Assembly: GCA_944381625.1 (NCBI GenBank)
Contig: CALWLW010000011.1
Location: 1 to 64,000 of the forward strand
Source of the DNA: an uncultured Lachnoclostridium sp.
GTDB taxonomy: Bacteria > Bacillota > Clostridia > Lachnospirales > Lachnospiraceae
Reading direction: 5' to 3'
DNA: 64,000 nt
In this document: positions 16,958-27,306 of the stretch, piece after piece
Numbering within the stretch: position 1 is the first letter of the stretch
Layout of the letters: each line of letters opens with the position of its first letter
Made by a program: the position numbers and the translations under genes
The notes under the pieces: model-generated
Database searches by the model: none
The model's input: the letters and a program-made list of their open reading frames with translations, nothing else
Told to the model about the DNA's origin: nothing

Positions 16958-17533
16958 ATGAATGCAGAAGAAACAAAAACATTTATTAAAAGTTTTTTTG
17001 AATCCCTCTATGAAAAGGAAAAAAATGAAGCCGAGGTTCTTGTAAAGATACCTGCTGAAAAAGAGAATGAGCCAATGTGGGCGGAAGGTGCTGTTCCGGA
17101 TAAGAGTAAATGGGTAACATGGCGATTAGTGCCTGCGCAAGTAAGTGATGAAGAAATTGCAGCATTGGAGAGGCAAATCGGTGTGGCGCTCCCACAAGTA
17201 TTGAAAATCTTCCTCACGACCTATTTCCACTATTTTGGCGGAGAAGTTGGGCGGAATCCGATAGAGAACAAATTTTCAGGCTTTTTACATGCGTGGAATC
17301 CCATCCTGGTAAGAAACGGTTACCTGCCTTTTGGCTGGGATAATGATATGTATTTTATCCGTTGTATGGATTTAAAAAATATGCCGGATGAAGAAAAATG
17401 TCAAATTGTAGAGATTGACCATGAGATTTTGTTTGACTTTGACACAGATACAACAAAACGGGATGAACTGGCTTCAAAGATGAGGCCAGTTGCGGAAAAC
17501 TTCTTTATATACCTGAAAAATCTGCTTAATTAG
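16958..17533 (+). CDS. SMI1/KNR4 (SUKH) family protein
   Basis: A 191-residue protein resembling SUKH-superfamily immunity or scaffold proteins: a helix segment VSDEEIAALERQIGVALPQVLKIFLTTY is followed by GWDNDMYFIRC and a C-terminal acidic-aromatic segment. SUKH proteins often neutralise polymorphic toxins, but no toxin gene is adjacent. The gene is clearly more AT-rich than its neighbours and lies between ssrA and smpB, which suggests acquisition. The start follows AAAGGAG. Confidence 0.6.
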   Translation: MNAEETKTFIKSFFESLYEKEKNEAEVLVKIPAEKENEPMWAEGAVPDKSKWVTWRLVPAQVSDEEIAALERQIGVALPQVLKIFLTTYFHYFGGEVGRNPIENKFSGFLHAWNPILVRNGYLPFGWDNDMYFIRCMDLKNMPDEEKCQIVEIDHEILFDFDTDTTKRDELASKMRPVAENFFIYLKNLLN

Positions 17534-17589
17534 ACCGATATAATACTGAAAATTTCCCTATTCTGTAGAAAAAGAAGGAGGGACTGCCC

Positions 17590-19272
17590 ATGTCTGCGTT
17601 CAAAAACAGCTTTCATCATAACCTTTGCCCAGGCCGCGCCGCCGCAGCTCTCTTCTGCGCGCTGTTATGCTGGGGATGCGCCGCGCAGGAAGAAACGGTG
17701 ACGAATGCCCCGGCGGTCGCTGATACGCAGGAAAGCGAGACTCCCGCCCCGGCGGCGTCTGATGCGGAAAACCTTGACCCGGAGACGCTGGAACCGGACA
17801 TCGCCCGGATCGCATACTTCACGGCATATTATGCCAGTACCGACGAACCAAGGCAGTCCCCCTATCCCATTCTTCCCGACCTTCAAAGCGGCGAAGAATT
17901 TTGTTCCCCTTATATTATCTGTTCGGAAGATATTTTCTGTGTAAAAGACGAGGACGCTTTTGGCTATACGGACGCGGATGGGAGATGGATTGCCAGGCCG
18001 CAGTATGACTTTGCCTATCCTTTCTCTGAGGGAATGGGCTGTGTGAAAAAAGACGGATACTACGGCTTCATAAACGCGGACGGGGAAGAGGTGATCCCCT
18101 TCCGTTATCTGGACGCCGCGCCTTTTTCCGATGGGCTGGCGTATTTCTGTACCCAGGACGGGTACGGCTTTATGAATCGGGAAGGCGTACCCGTATTCTA
18201 TCTGGACTGCGACAGCGTAAGTTCCTTCCATGACGGCCTCGCATATTTCAGCGTGAACGGAAAATACGGTTATATCGACCAGTCCGGGAACGTGGCGCTG
18301 GAGCCGGTGTATGACGACGCAGGACATTTTGAAAACGGCCTGGCCACGGTGCGTCTGGGAGAAAAGACCGGCGTCATCGACAAGGCCGGAAATCTGATCA
18401 TCCCCGCAGAATACCTCTATATTTTCGAGACTGGTTTGGAGTTTATCGGTCAGAAAAGCAACGGCGAATGCGATTACTACACATCCGACGGTGAAAAAAT
18501 CACATACGCCCAGTACTCCCAGATGTATGGCGAACGGCCGGAAACATCCCCGGATCCAGATATTTCCCTTCCCGATGATTACTCTTACCAGGAGATAGAC
18601 AGCGTGGATCTACTCTGCACGAACCATATCACCCCGCGCAGGGAACTGTACTGGCAGCTGGCGGAAGGAAATCCGGCAACGGTCCAGGACATGGATGGAA
18701 CTACATATCAGGAACAGGCGTTTCACATGCGAGAAGAGGATAACTACTACAAAATTTTCAAACTGTTTTCTGTGGACGGAATGGGAGCGCCAGTTCTCTA
18801 TTGCTACGAATGTCCCTTGTATAGCGACACTTCGTCCAAAAGCGCTTTTTACTGTATCCAAAACGGCCGTCTCACAAAACTCCTGAGCGGATATAATTGC
18901 GGTGTTCCTGCCGGGGGAAGTCGGGTTGCCTTGCAGTGGAACCGGGAGAATGAGAAGATGATGATTGGCATTTGGGGAACGGCGGGAGGCATCGGCGGCT
19001 TCTCCAGTTATGGAGACATATATGGATTTCAGGAAAACATCCCTGAGATGCACATGAGTTTCTGGTCTGTATATCAGGCCAGGAGCAGCTACAGCGAAGA
19101 GTATCTGGCGGAGCACGTGGAGCAGATGTTTTCTCCCGACGGCACGCCGTTCACCCAGGACAGCATATGGGAAGCCGAGACCGTGACTGAATATGAACTG
19201 AACGGAGAGAAAGTATCTCCGAAAGAATACTGGCAGGCAATGGATGCATACCAGCAAATACTCATCCTGTAA
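17590..19272 (+). CDS. WG-repeat lipoprotein
   Basis: A 560-residue exported protein with signal peptide and lipobox-like LLCWGC. Residues about 110-285 contain WG-type repeats, each a beta unit such as GYTDADGRWIARPQYDFAYPFSEGMGCVK or YGYIDQSGNVALEPVYDDA. The C-terminal half is unassigned and ends in a region that may bind another partner. Function is unknown. An AAGGAGGG site precedes the ATG. With the SUKH gene it interrupts the usual smpB-ssrA neighbourhood. Confidence 0.75.
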   Translation: MSAFKNSFHHNLCPGRAAAALFCALLCWGCAAQEETVTNAPAVADTQESETPAPAASDAENLDPETLEPDIARIAYFTAYYASTDEPRQSPYPILPDLQSGEEFCSPYIICSEDIFCVKDEDAFGYTDADGRWIARPQYDFAYPFSEGMGCVKKDGYYGFINADGEEVIPFRYLDAAPFSDGLAYFCTQDGYGFMNREGVPVFYLDCDSVSSFHDGLAYFSVNGKYGYIDQSGNVALEPVYDDAGHFENGLATVRLGEKTGVIDKAGNLIIPAEYLYIFETGLEFIGQKSNGECDYYTSDGEKITYAQYSQMYGERPETSPDPDISLPDDYSYQEIDSVDLLCTNHITPRRELYWQLAEGNPATVQDMDGTTYQEQAFHMREEDNYYKIFKLFSVDGMGAPVLYCYECPLYSDTSSKSAFYCIQNGRLTKLLSGYNCGVPAGGSRVALQWNRENEKMMIGIWGTAGGIGGFSSYGDIYGFQENIPEMHMSFWSVYQARSSYSEEYLAEHVEQMFSPDGTPFTQDSIWEAETVTEYELNGEKVSPKEYWQAMDAYQQILIL

Positions 19273-19273
19273 T

Positions 19274-19306
19274 AAAAAACGGGCGCGCAATCAGTACAGA
19301 TTGCGC
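19274..19306 (-). terminator. Terminator of the rnr-smpB unit
   Basis: The hairpin GCGCAAT/ATTGCGC (19285-19306) overlaps the smpB stop codon and is followed on the minus strand by GCCCG and six T. Confidence 0.75.
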
Positions 19307-19758
19307 ACCTTGAATTCTTTTTCCGCCTCCCGGCGCATATCCTTCTTGGCAATGTCCTGCCGTTTGTCGTAGAGCTTTTTGCCCCGCGCCAGGCCGATCT
19401 CCACTTTTACCAGGCTTCCTTTGAAATAAACCCTCAGCGGTACCAGCGTATAGCCTTTCTCCGCGATCTTGCCGGCGATCTTGTTGATCTCATACCGGTG
19501 CAGCAGGAGTTTCTTGGGACGCAGCGGGTCCCGGTTGAAAATATTTCCCTTTTCATAAGGGCTGATGTGCATGCCGTAGACCATGACTTCGCCCTTCTCT
19601 ATACGGACAAAGGACTCTTTGATGCTGCACTTGCCCATGCGGAGGGATTTCACCTCCGTCCCGTGGAGGGACACGCCCGCCTCGTAAGTATCCTCTATGA
19701 AATAATCGTGATATGCCTTTTTGTTGTTTGCGATCAGTTTAATACTATCTTTCCCCAT
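19291..19758 (-). CDS. smpB: SsrA-binding protein
   Basis: A 155-residue SmpB that binds tmRNA and takes it to stalled ribosomes. Family blocks are clear: [55 protein letters not shown] and the basic C-terminal tail. The length is normal. It starts seven bases after rnr, forming the classic rnr-smpB pair. Confidence 0.97.
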   Translation of the reverse strand: MGKDSIKLIANNKKAYHDYFIEDTYEAGVSLHGTEVKSLRMGKCSIKESFVRIEKGEVMVYGMHISPYEKGNIFNRDPLRPKKLLLHRYEINKIAGKIAEKGYTLVPLRVYFKGSLVKVEIGLARGKKLYDKRQDIAKKDMRREAEKEFKVRNLY

Positions 19759-19765
19759 GAATCCC

Positions 19766-21901
19766 TCACTCTTCCTGATTTTCCGCCAGTTGGAAGTCCA
19801 CGGTCCGGGTCGCCCTGTCCGCCCTTACCACCTGCACCCGCACCCCCTGTCCCAGGCGGTACCTTTTTCCGGTGCGCTGTCCAACCATCTCGTATGCACT
19901 TTCATTATACTCAAAATAATCTCCCTGTAAAGAGGCCGCGTGCACCAGCCCTTCGACGGTATTCGGCAGTTCCACATAAAATCCCCAGGCGGTTACGCCG
20001 CTAATCACGCCGTCAAATTCTTCTCCCAGATGGCGGCTCATATATTCTGCCTTTTTCAGACGGATCGTCTCCCGTTCCGCCTCATCCGCCCGTCTCTCCC
20101 TCTCGCTGGACTGTGCCGCCACCCTGTCCAGGATCGTCCGGTAATGCTCCGCCTTCTCCTCATTCATCCGTCCCCGCAGGGAGTCCTTGATGATCCGGTG
20201 AATCTGCAGATCCGGATATCTGCGGATGGGGGAGGTAAAGTGGCAATAATACCGGGCCGCCAGGCCGAAATGTCCGCTGCTCTCCGTGGTATATTTTGCC
20301 TGCTTCATGGAGCGCAGGGTCAGACGGCTGATCAGCATCTCCTCGGGGGTCCCCTCCAGACGCTCCAGAAGCTTCTGCAGTTCCTTGGGATGCACCTCGT
20401 CCTCCTTAAAACGGATGGAGTATCCGAAATTGTTGATAAACGTGCTCAGCTTCCGCATGCGGTCCGGGTCCGGATTATCGTGGGTCCGGTACACGAACGG
20501 CGTCCCCTGCCAGAAGTAATCCTCCGCCACCGTCTCGTTGGCGATCAGCATAAAATCTTCTATGATCTTCGTGGCCGTATTCCGGTCGTAAGGACGGATC
20601 TCCGCCGGCTCCCCCTTTTCATCCAGGATCACTTTCGTCTCCGGGAAATCAAAATCGATGGAGCCCCGGGACCTCCTGCGCGCCCGGAGGACAGCGGCCA
20701 GCTCCTGCATTCTCTGGAACAGGGGCGTCAGCTCCCTGTACCGGGCTGTCTCCTCCGCGTCCTGTTCTTCCAGGATCTTTTTCACGCTGGTGTAGGTCAT
20801 CCGCTGATCCACACAGATCACCGTCTCCGCGATCACATGATCCACCACCTTTCCCTTCCGGTCGATGGTCATGATGCAGGAGAGGGCCAGGCGGTCCTGG
20901 CCGGCGTTCAGCGAACAGATCCCATTGGACAGGCGGCGGGGCAGCATGGGGATCACCCGGTCCACCAGATACACGGACGTGCCGCGCTCCAGCGCCTCCC
21001 GGTCCAGCGCGCTGTTCTCCTGTACGTAATTGGCCACGTCCGCGATATGCACGCCAAGAATATAATGCTCCCCGTCCATCTCCAGCGAGACCGCGTCGTC
21101 CAAATCCTTGGCGTCTTCCCCGTCGATGGTCACCATCTGCACATCCCGCAGATCCATCCGGCCCTGCAGGTCCGCCTCGCTGATCCGATCCGGCACCCGC
21201 TCCGCCTGGCGCATCACCTTTTCAGGAAATTCCACCGGCAGTTCGTATCCTTTGACGATAGACAGGATATCCGTTCCGGGATCGCTCACATGGCCCAGGA
21301 TCTCCACAATCTTCCCTTCCGGGCTCTTCCGCTCCGTTCCATAAGAGATCAGCTCCGCCACCACCTTGCTGCCGTCCACGGCTCCTGACGAATCCTCCTT
21401 CGCCACGAAAATATCCCTGGTGTACCGCTCATTATCCGGAATCACAAAGCCAAAATTTTTACTTTCCTGATAGAGGCCCACAATACGCTCTGTACCACGC
21501 TTCAGGATACGGACCACCGAGCCCTCGCGGCGTTTTCCGCTCTGCCCCGGTTTTACGGAGACCTGAACCGTGTCCCTGTGCATGGCTCCATGTACCTGGT
21601 CTTCCGGGATGAACACATCCCCGTCCATCCCTTCCACGGCTACAAAGCCGAAGCCCCTGGCATGGGCGGTAAAGACGCCTGTCAGAAGTTCTTCTTTATA
21701 TTTGCTGTACTTTCCTTTCCGGGAGATCTGAATCTTCCCTTCCTGTATCAGCGTGTCCAGTACCTCCAGAAGCTCCTGACGCTGCTCTCTGGGCACCTGC
21801 AGAAACACCGCCAGCTCCTTGATCTTCATGGGTGTATAAAAATCACTGCAGATCAGGCCGTACACCGTTTTTTTCTTCTGTTCCAATTCTTCCCGGGTCA
21901 T
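19766..21901 (-). CDS. rnr: Ribonuclease R
   Basis: A 711-residue 3'-5' exoribonuclease. The N-terminal helix-turn-helix-like and cold-shock domains precede the RNB catalytic domain ([12 protein letters not shown] with the metal-binding aspartates; [19 protein letters not shown]), and a C-terminal S1 domain ends in a short tail. It degrades structured RNA, including mRNA released by trans-translation, which fits its place before smpB. The start follows AAGGAGG. Confidence 0.96.
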   Translation of the reverse strand: MTREELEQKKKTVYGLICSDFYTPMKIKELAVFLQVPREQRQELLEVLDTLIQEGKIQISRKGKYSKYKEELLTGVFTAHARGFGFVAVEGMDGDVFIPEDQVHGAMHRDTVQVSVKPGQSGKRREGSVVRILKRGTERIVGLYQESKNFGFVIPDNERYTRDIFVAKEDSSGAVDGSKVVAELISYGTERKSPEGKIVEILGHVSDPGTDILSIVKGYELPVEFPEKVMRQAERVPDRISEADLQGRMDLRDVQMVTIDGEDAKDLDDAVSLEMDGEHYILGVHIADVANYVQENSALDREALERGTSVYLVDRVIPMLPRRLSNGICSLNAGQDRLALSCIMTIDRKGKVVDHVIAETVICVDQRMTYTSVKKILEEQDAEETARYRELTPLFQRMQELAAVLRARRRSRGSIDFDFPETKVILDEKGEPAEIRPYDRNTATKIIEDFMLIANETVAEDYFWQGTPFVYRTHDNPDPDRMRKLSTFINNFGYSIRFKEDEVHPKELQKLLERLEGTPEEMLISRLTLRSMKQAKYTTESSGHFGLAARYYCHFTSPIRRYPDLQIHRIIKDSLRGRMNEEKAEHYRTILDRVAAQSSERERRADEAERETIRLKKAEYMSRHLGEEFDGVISGVTAWGFYVELPNTVEGLVHAASLQGDYFEYNESAYEMVGQRTGKRYRLGQGVRVQVVRADRATRTVDFQLAENQEE

Positions 21902-21950
21902 CCCGTCACCTCCTTATCATACTCCGGCGCCTTTCCGGAGGGCTTTTTTC

Positions 21951-21981
21951 CTATAAAGAAATTCCAAGAACTTCCTTATAG
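21951..21981 (-). promoter_or_regulatory. 14-bp leader hairpin upstream of rnr
   Basis: On the minus strand the arms CTATAAGGAAGTTC and GAATTTCTTTATAG pair over 14 positions with two G-U pairs and a 3-base loop. On the other strand the same positions would be A-C mismatches, so it is designed for the rnr-sense RNA. It lies about 50 bases before the rnr start. Confidence 0.5.
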
Positions 21982-22016
21982 AAAAAAACGAGCACTCTTG
22001 CCTACCACAAGAGTGC
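21982..22016 (-). terminator. secG terminator
   Basis: Stem GCACTCTTG/CAAGAGTGC with a 7-base loop followed by TCG and seven T on the minus strand, right after secG. Confidence 0.85.
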
Positions 22017-22032
22017 CCAAAATCCAGTCATT

Positions 22033-22269
22033 TTAAAAATTCAGATTCAAAATCACCGCAAGCACAATGAACGCCGCCGCAAGAATCTTCGTCAGCCTTA
22101 CCAGCGTCCCTTCCATGGAACGGCCTTTATTCTTGCCCCAGTATGTCTCCGCCGCGCCTGCGATCGCACCCAGTCCTGCTGATTTCCCTTCCTGCATCAG
22201 CACCAGCACCACCAATGCAATACTTACTAATACAAAGATAACCGTAAGCACGATTCTCAGAATTCCCAT
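22033..22269 (-). CDS. secG: Preprotein translocase subunit SecG
   Basis: A 78-residue protein with two membrane segments separated by the loop QEGKSAGLGAIAGAAETYWG, typical of Gram-positive SecG. It associates with SecYE to ease protein export. The ATG at 22269 sits seven bases after AGGAGG. The order secG-rnr-smpB-ssrA is conserved in Firmicutes. Confidence 0.92.
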   Translation of the reverse strand: MGILRIVLTVIFVLVSIALVVLVLMQEGKSAGLGAIAGAAETYWGKNKGRSMEGTLVRLTKILAAAFIVLAVILNLNF

Positions 22270-22337
22270 TTTCACACCTCCTATGTGTCAAACAGCTATA
22301 TTCTAGCACAAAACAACGGCAGCTTCAACCTCAGTTC

Positions 22338-23075
22338 CTACAAAACTTTTCCAAGGAAGCTCTTCAAACGGTCATTCTTAGGATTGCCGAAGAATTCCTC
22401 CGGGCTGTTCTGCTCCATCAGGACTCCATCGTCCAGGAACACCACCCGGTCTGCCACCTCTCTGGCAAATCCCATCTCATGCGTAACCACTACCATGGTC
22501 ATATGCTCTTTTGCCAGGTCTTTCATAACCTGAAGCACTTCGCCTACCATCTCCGGATCCAGGGCGGACGTGGGTTCGTCGAACAGCATCACCTCCGGCT
22601 TCATGCACAGGGCGCGCACGATGGCAATCCTCTGCTTCTGTCCGCCGGAAAGCTGACTGGGATAAGAATCCGCACGGTCTGCCAGGCCTACCCGTTCCAG
22701 AAGCGCCATGGCTTCTTTTTCAGCCTCTTCCCTGGGAAGCTTCAGGAGCTTTTCCGGCCCAATGGTCATATTTCTCAGAATATTCATGTGGGGGAAGAGG
22801 TTAAAGTGCTGGAACACCATCCCCATCTTCTGGCGGTGATGGTCGATATCCACCCTCTTCCCGGTGATATCCTCGTCTTTAAAATAAATGTGTCCGCCGG
22901 TGGGAACTTCCAGCAGATTCAGGCATCGCAAAAACGTACTCTTACCGGAACCGGACGGCCCGATGATCACGACTACTTCGCCCCTGCGGATCTCCAGATC
23001 GATCCCCTTGAGTACTTCTTTTCCGTCAAAGCTTTTGCATACGCCTTCCGCGCGAATCAGTACACTATCGTTCAC
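22338..23075 (-). CDS. glnQ: Polar amino acid ABC transporter ATP-binding protein
   Basis: A 245-residue ATPase of the GlnQ/HisP group: Walker [11 protein letters not shown] loop in [11 protein letters not shown], signature LSGGQKQR, Walker [14 protein letters not shown]-loop THEMGFA. The start is a GTG overlapping the permease stop by 11 bases behind AGGAGG. It powers uptake with the permease and binding protein upstream. Confidence 0.92.
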   Translation of the reverse strand: MNDSVLIRAEGVCKSFDGKEVLKGIDLEIRRGEVVVIIGPSGSGKSTFLRCLNLLEVPTGGHIYFKDEDITGKRVDIDHHRQKMGMVFQHFNLFPHMNILRNMTIGPEKLLKLPREEAEKEAMALLERVGLADRADSYPSQLSGGQKQRIAIVRALCMKPEVMLFDEPTSALDPEMVGEVLQVMKDLAKEHMTMVVVTHEMGFAREVADRVVFLDDGVLMEQNSPEEFFGNPKNDRLKSFLGKVL

Positions 23076-23751
23076 TCTGCTTCAGCCTCCTCTCCAGCAT
23101 AGACACCAGCTTGGTGAAAGCCATAACCATGATCAGGTAGATCAGGGCCACAGCAATCAGCGGGAAGAAAGCGTCATAAGTCCGGCTCCGGATGATATCC
23201 CCGCCCTTTGTCAGATCCTGGAGCGCGATATATCCGGATACCGACGTTTCTTTCAGGAGCACGATAAACTCATTTCCCAACGCCGGCAGAATATTTTTGA
23301 ACGCCTGCGGCAGAATAATGTACCACATGGTCTGTCCGTAATTGAAGCCGATGCTGCGCCCTGCCTCCAGCTGCCCGATGTCAATGGACATGATGCCCGC
23401 CCGGCAGATCTCCGCAACATACGCGCCGGAATTGATGCCGAACGCCAGCACCGCCACGATCACCTTATTGATATCCACCGATCCGAAGATGACGAAATAG
23501 ATGATCATCAGCTGTACAACCACCGGCGTTCCACGGATCACCGTCAGATAGATCTGGGCGACAAAGTTCAGCGCTTTGAATCTGCCCGTACGGTCATGGG
23601 TGGATCGGATGATCGCGATGACAAAGCCAATGGCGATACCCAGCAGCGTGGCAAACAGCGTCACCGTCAGCGTTACTTTCAGTCCGTCCCAAATGTAAAG
23701 CCAGCGGTTGTCTTTGATAAAGTTCAAGTAAAAATGTTCCTGAAAACTCAT
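23065..23751 (-). CDS. Polar amino acid ABC transporter permease
   Basis: A 228-residue HisMQ-type permease with about five membrane segments and the EAA-like loop [22 protein letters not shown]. It forms the channel with GlnQ-type ATPase. It starts about 30 bases after the binding-protein gene. Confidence 0.92.
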   Translation of the reverse strand: MSFQEHFYLNFIKDNRWLYIWDGLKVTLTVTLFATLLGIAIGFVIAIIRSTHDRTGRFKALNFVAQIYLTVIRGTPVVVQLMIIYFVIFGSVDINKVIVAVLAFGINSGAYVAEICRAGIMSIDIGQLEAGRSIGFNYGQTMWYIILPQAFKNILPALGNEFIVLLKETSVSGYIALQDLTKGGDIIRSRTYDAFFPLIAVALIYLIMVMAFTKLVSMLERRLKQSER

Positions 23752-23780
23752 GATTTATCCTCTGCCTGTATAGCGGCCGA

Positions 23781-24638
23781 TTATTCAGCCGTGATATATT
23801 TGTCCACGATGGCCTGGAGCGTTCCATCCTCTTTCAGCTCTGCCAGAGCGGCGTTGACCTGATCCAGAAGCTCCTCGTTGTCCTTTGCAACAGCGACTGC
23901 GTAATCTTCAACTGCGAACGCCTCGTCCAGAATCTGAAGTCCTTCCACCTCGGATACGAACACGTTGGCCGGCTCGTTGTCGATGATCACCGCGTCGATC
24001 TTGCCCTGGGACAGAGACTGCACAGCCTCCATACCTTTTGCGTAACGCTCAATCGTCGCACCCTCAATATCCGTAGCGAAGATATCGCCGGTGGTTCCCT
24101 GCTGTACGCCGATGGTCTTGCCTGCCAGGTCGTCTGCAGACGCGATCTCGCTTCCTTCCGGAACGATAATCGCCTGGATACCGGTTGCGTAGGTATCGGA
24201 GAAGTTTACAAACTCCAGACGGTCCTCGGTCACGGTCATGCCTGCCGCCACGATATCAATCTTACCGGAAGACAGCGCCGGAATCAGGGAATCGAACGCC
24301 ATATCCTCAATCTTCAGTTCCATGCCAAGTTTCTCAGCAACTGCCGCAGCCATCTCCGCATCAATACCGACTACTTCCTGTCCCTCATAGAACTCATAGG
24401 GCGGAAACTCTGCGTTGGTGCCCATGACCAGGGTGCCGCCTGCGGTCTCTTCCGTCTCAGCCTCAGCCGCATCTGCGGTCTCCTCTTCTGCCGCTGCGTC
24501 CTCTGCAGCGTCGGCAGCTTCTTCCGTACCTGCAGAAGCCGCGTCGTCCGTTGCGGTCTGGGTGCTGCTTCCGCAGCCTGCCAGTACAGCAGCCGTCATA
24601 GCTGCACACAGCATCATGCTAACTACTTTCTTTTTCAT
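23781..24638 (-). CDS. Amino acid ABC transporter substrate-binding lipoprotein (family 3)
   Basis: A 285-residue lipoprotein: signal peptide with lipobox LAGC, a 45-residue Ala/Glu-rich linker, then a type II binding domain (VMGTNAEFPPYEFYEGQEVVGIDAEMAAAVAEKLG; GMTVTEDRLEFVNFS). The specificity is probably a polar amino acid or cystine-like compound and cannot be fixed by eye. Three in-frame ATG codons follow the GAGGAG site; 24638 is the conservative choice. Confidence 0.88.
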   Translation of the reverse strand: MKKKVVSMMLCAAMTAAVLAGCGSSTQTATDDAASAGTEEAADAAEDAAAEEETADAAEAETEETAGGTLVMGTNAEFPPYEFYEGQEVVGIDAEMAAAVAEKLGMELKIEDMAFDSLIPALSSGKIDIVAAGMTVTEDRLEFVNFSDTYATGIQAIIVPEGSEIASADDLAGKTIGVQQGTTGDIFATDIEGATIERYAKGMEAVQSLSQGKIDAVIIDNEPANVFVSEVEGLQILDEAFAVEDYAVAVAKDNEELLDQVNAALAELKEDGTLQAIVDKYITAE

Positions 24639-24792
24639 AATCATCATTCTCCTCACTTTGAACTCAGGTTTCTATAAGTAAACCTATTTCATTATAATGC
24701 AAAGTTCCGGTAATGCAAGCGTTTTTACGATTTTTGTGCATAATTTCTGAATAAAAAGTCATTTTCAGAGCGGTCTGGACCGGAAGACATAA

Positions 24793-24818
24793 AAGGGACG
24801 CCCGAACAGGCGCCCCTT
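24793..24818 (-). terminator. Terminator after the polyferredoxin gene
   Basis: Minus-strand stem GGGGCGCC/GGCGTCCC (one G-U pair) followed by TTTTATG. A smaller GCCGGAT/ATCCGGC hairpin lies between it and the stop. Confidence 0.6.
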
Positions 24819-24837
24819 CTTGGCCGGATGATCCGGC

Positions 24838-25224
24838 TTATTTTTCCACAACCTCCAGCACGTCCATGGGACAGGCTTTCGCACAGATGCCGCAGGCGAT
24901 GCATTTGCTGGTTACCGGTGACTCTTCCGCTTTCACCATCACATGGAACGGACAGACTTCCACGCACTTGCCGCAGCCCGTGCAGAGTTTCTTATTGATC
25001 ATGTAAACGCCTTTGGCGTTCTGGGTGATCGCTCCTGCCTCGCAGGCTTTCGCGCATTTTCCGCACTGTACGCAGACAGCCGGCTTTACCGCCCCGTTCT
25101 TCTCAACGATCTGGATGCAGGCTTTTCCCGGATCCATTACCTTGTAGAACGCTTCGGAACAGGCCTGTACGCACGCCAGGCATGCCATGCACTCTTTGTC
25201 TTTTCTGACAGTCAGTTTTTTCAT
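24838..25224 (-). CDS. Ferredoxin-like protein with four 4Fe-4S motifs
   Basis: A 128-residue soluble electron carrier with CMACLACVQAC, CVQCGKCAKAC, CTGCGKCVEVC and CIACGICAKACP, as in HycB/CooF-type four-cluster ferredoxins. The start at 25224 follows GGAGG. It stands alone with its own terminator, so the partner enzyme is not evident. Confidence 0.85.
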   Translation of the reverse strand: MKKLTVRKDKECMACLACVQACSEAFYKVMDPGKACIQIVEKNGAVKPAVCVQCGKCAKACEAGAITQNAKGVYMINKKLCTGCGKCVEVCPFHVMVKAEESPVTSKCIACGICAKACPMDVLEVVEK

Positions 25225-25313
25225 GTCGATGATCCTCCGTATTTGAGACTTTTTATCGTATAGAATCATTATACGAAATTTCACCGCCAAATTCAACAAT
25301 TATCGACAGGACT

Positions 25314-25856
25314 TCAGATCTGATGCTCCATATAAGCTTCTCCGTCCAGGCTTTTCCAGGTAAATATCCCATCCTCATAGATCATATAGCTGTGCGCGCT
25401 TCCTTCTTTGGGGATGGACACGGAGCCGGGGTTCATATAGATATAGTCCTCATGCTCCCTGCACACCGGCACGTGGGTATGGCCGTGGAGCAGGATGTCC
25501 CCCTTGTTCAGCATGGGCAGATGGTTCTCATGGAACACATGGCCGTGGGTCAGGAAGATCATACGTCCCTTCTCATACAGGAAGCCGTAATCCGACAGAA
25601 TCGGGAACTCCAGCACCATCTGGTCCACCTCCGTGTCGCAGTTTCCCCTCACGCACAGGATCTCCTGCTTCAGCGGATTGAGCATGGCGATCACTTCCTT
25701 GGGCGCATATTCCTCCGGAAGGTCGTTCCTGGGGCCGTGATACAGGATATCGCCCAGCAGGATCAGTTTGTCCGCCTCCTCTTTCCTGTACGCTTCCAGC
25801 AGTTCCCTGCAATAATATGCAGATCCATGAATATCAGATGCAATCAGCAGCTTCAT
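25314..25856 (-). CDS. YfcE/MJ0936-type metallophosphodiesterase
   Basis: A 180-residue calcineurin-like phosphodiesterase with all metal-site motifs: SDIHGS, GDILYHG, GNCDTE, THGHVF, HGHTHVP and the tail NPGSVSIPKEG. E. coli YfcE hydrolyses artificial phosphodiesters and 2',3'-cyclic AMP; the natural substrate is uncertain. Its start overlaps the end of the MoxR-like gene by 23 bases, so it is the last gene of a VWA-MoxR-PDE operon. Confidence 0.88.
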   Translation of the reverse strand: MKLLIASDIHGSAYYCRELLEAYRKEEADKLILLGDILYHGPRNDLPEEYAPKEVIAMLNPLKQEILCVRGNCDTEVDQMVLEFPILSDYGFLYEKGRMIFLTHGHVFHENHLPMLNKGDILLHGHTHVPVCREHEDYIYMNPGSVSIPKEGSAHSYMIYEDGIFTWKSLDGEAYMEHQI

Positions 25857-27306
25857 ATTGTTCCTCCATCTTTCTTATTTTCTCTCTCAGCGCCGCCTCC
25901 TGGCTCCTGCGGTCCAGAAGCGCGGCATATTCTGGCCTGTAAAATCCCACAGCTCCGGCGTCCCCGTGACCTCGAAGCCCTTCCAGCCATTCCGCCAGCT
26001 CCAGGTCTTCCCCGAAAGCCTCCCTGACAAAATCCGTCAGGCGGTCCAGACGGTTCAGAAGCTCTGTCCTTTTCTGCTCCAGCGCTTCCGTCTCCCGGTC
26101 CACAGCCAGGATATCCCCGTCCCCATAGAGCAGTTCTTTCAGGCTGTGATCCACGGTCAGTTCCAGGCTTTCCTCCCAGGGTTTCAGAAGACCGTTCTCT
26201 TTTCTCACTGCCAGGGCATGGGCGCGCTGCTGGAAAAAGGCGTCCAGTCCGGCCTCTCTCCTTCCCTGATACTGTTCCAGCACCTCTTTCTTCCTGTGAA
26301 GATATCTCCGCTCCCGGCCATATTCCGTCATCTGCGCCCCGGCCGCCGCCAGAAGGTGGCGCACAAAGATGCCGCGGGCGTCTGACGGCATGTTTTTCAC
26401 CGCCGCCCTCAGTTCCTGTTCCTCCTGCCGGCAAAGACCTCCCTTTGCCAGTTCCGCGATACGGTACTTCCCGGTGGTGGAACGGTACATCAGATAATAG
26501 GAAGCGAAATCCCCGGCGATCTCCGGGCATCTCAGAAACTCGTCCATAAACGCCCGGCCGATCTCCATCTCCTGTCTTTCATATTCCGTGAGCACCGCCG
26601 ACAGGTCTTCCCATCCCCTGGCAGTCACAAACTCCCGCTTCCCATGCTCCTGGTTCACCCGGTAAAAATGCTCCGGATAAGTTTCCAGATAGGACAGCAC
26701 CGCGGGATGCACGCCTTTTTTCCAGGCGTAATCTTTCCAGACGCCAAAATCCGCCTCCACTTCAATCATGCGGACCCGGTCCAGGGAAGCCATGTCCAGT
26801 TCCCGCACCGAACGGTTAAAATCCTTCGGATTGCCTGCGGCGGCGATGATCCAGCCCTCGGGAACCTGATGGTTTCCAAAGGTCTTATACTGCAGGAGCT
26901 GGAGCATGGCCGGCGCCAGCGTCTCCGACACACAGTTGATCTCATCCAGAAACAGGATCCCCTCCTGGAAGCCCGTTTTCTTCATATAAGTATAGATCTG
27001 GCCGATAATCTCGCTCATGGTGTATTCTGTGGCCGTATATTCTTTGCCTTCATACTCCTGCTTCACAAGCTGGGGAAGACCCACCGCGCTCTGCCGGGTG
27101 TGGTGCGTCATGGTGTAGGACAAAAGCCCCACCCCGCAGGCTGCGGCGGCCTGCTCCATCACCGCCGTCTTCCCGATGCCGGGCGGCCCCATGAGCAGGA
27201 GCGGCCGCTGCTTCATGGACGGTATACGGCGGGCGCCGTAGGCGTCCTTCGCCGTATACGCCCGCACACTGCGAATGATCTCTTCTTTTGCCTCTTCTAT
27301 GTTCAT
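25834..27306 (-). CDS. MoxR-like AAA+ ATPase
   Basis: A 490-residue AAA+ protein with Walker A GPPGIGKTA, Walker B ILFLDEINCV, sensor AAGNP and the RSVRELDMASLDR arginine segment. The C-terminal 200 residues are helical and charged. MoxR ATPases usually work with VWA proteins as chaperones for complex assembly or metal insertion. The ATG at 27306 overlaps the VWA-gene stop (ATGA). Confidence 0.85.
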   Translation of the reverse strand: MNIEEAKEEIIRSVRAYTAKDAYGARRIPSMKQRPLLLMGPPGIGKTAVMEQAAAACGVGLLSYTMTHHTRQSAVGLPQLVKQEYEGKEYTATEYTMSEIIGQIYTYMKKTGFQEGILFLDEINCVSETLAPAMLQLLQYKTFGNHQVPEGWIIAAAGNPKDFNRSVRELDMASLDRVRMIEVEADFGVWKDYAWKKGVHPAVLSYLETYPEHFYRVNQEHGKREFVTARGWEDLSAVLTEYERQEMEIGRAFMDEFLRCPEIAGDFASYYLMYRSTTGKYRIAELAKGGLCRQEEQELRAAVKNMPSDARGIFVRHLLAAAGAQMTEYGRERRYLHRKKEVLEQYQGRREAGLDAFFQQRAHALAVRKENGLLKPWEESLELTVDHSLKELLYGDGDILAVDRETEALEQKRTELLNRLDRLTDFVREAFGEDLELAEWLEGLRGHGDAGAVGFYRPEYAALLDRRSQEAALREKIRKMEEQYEAADCI

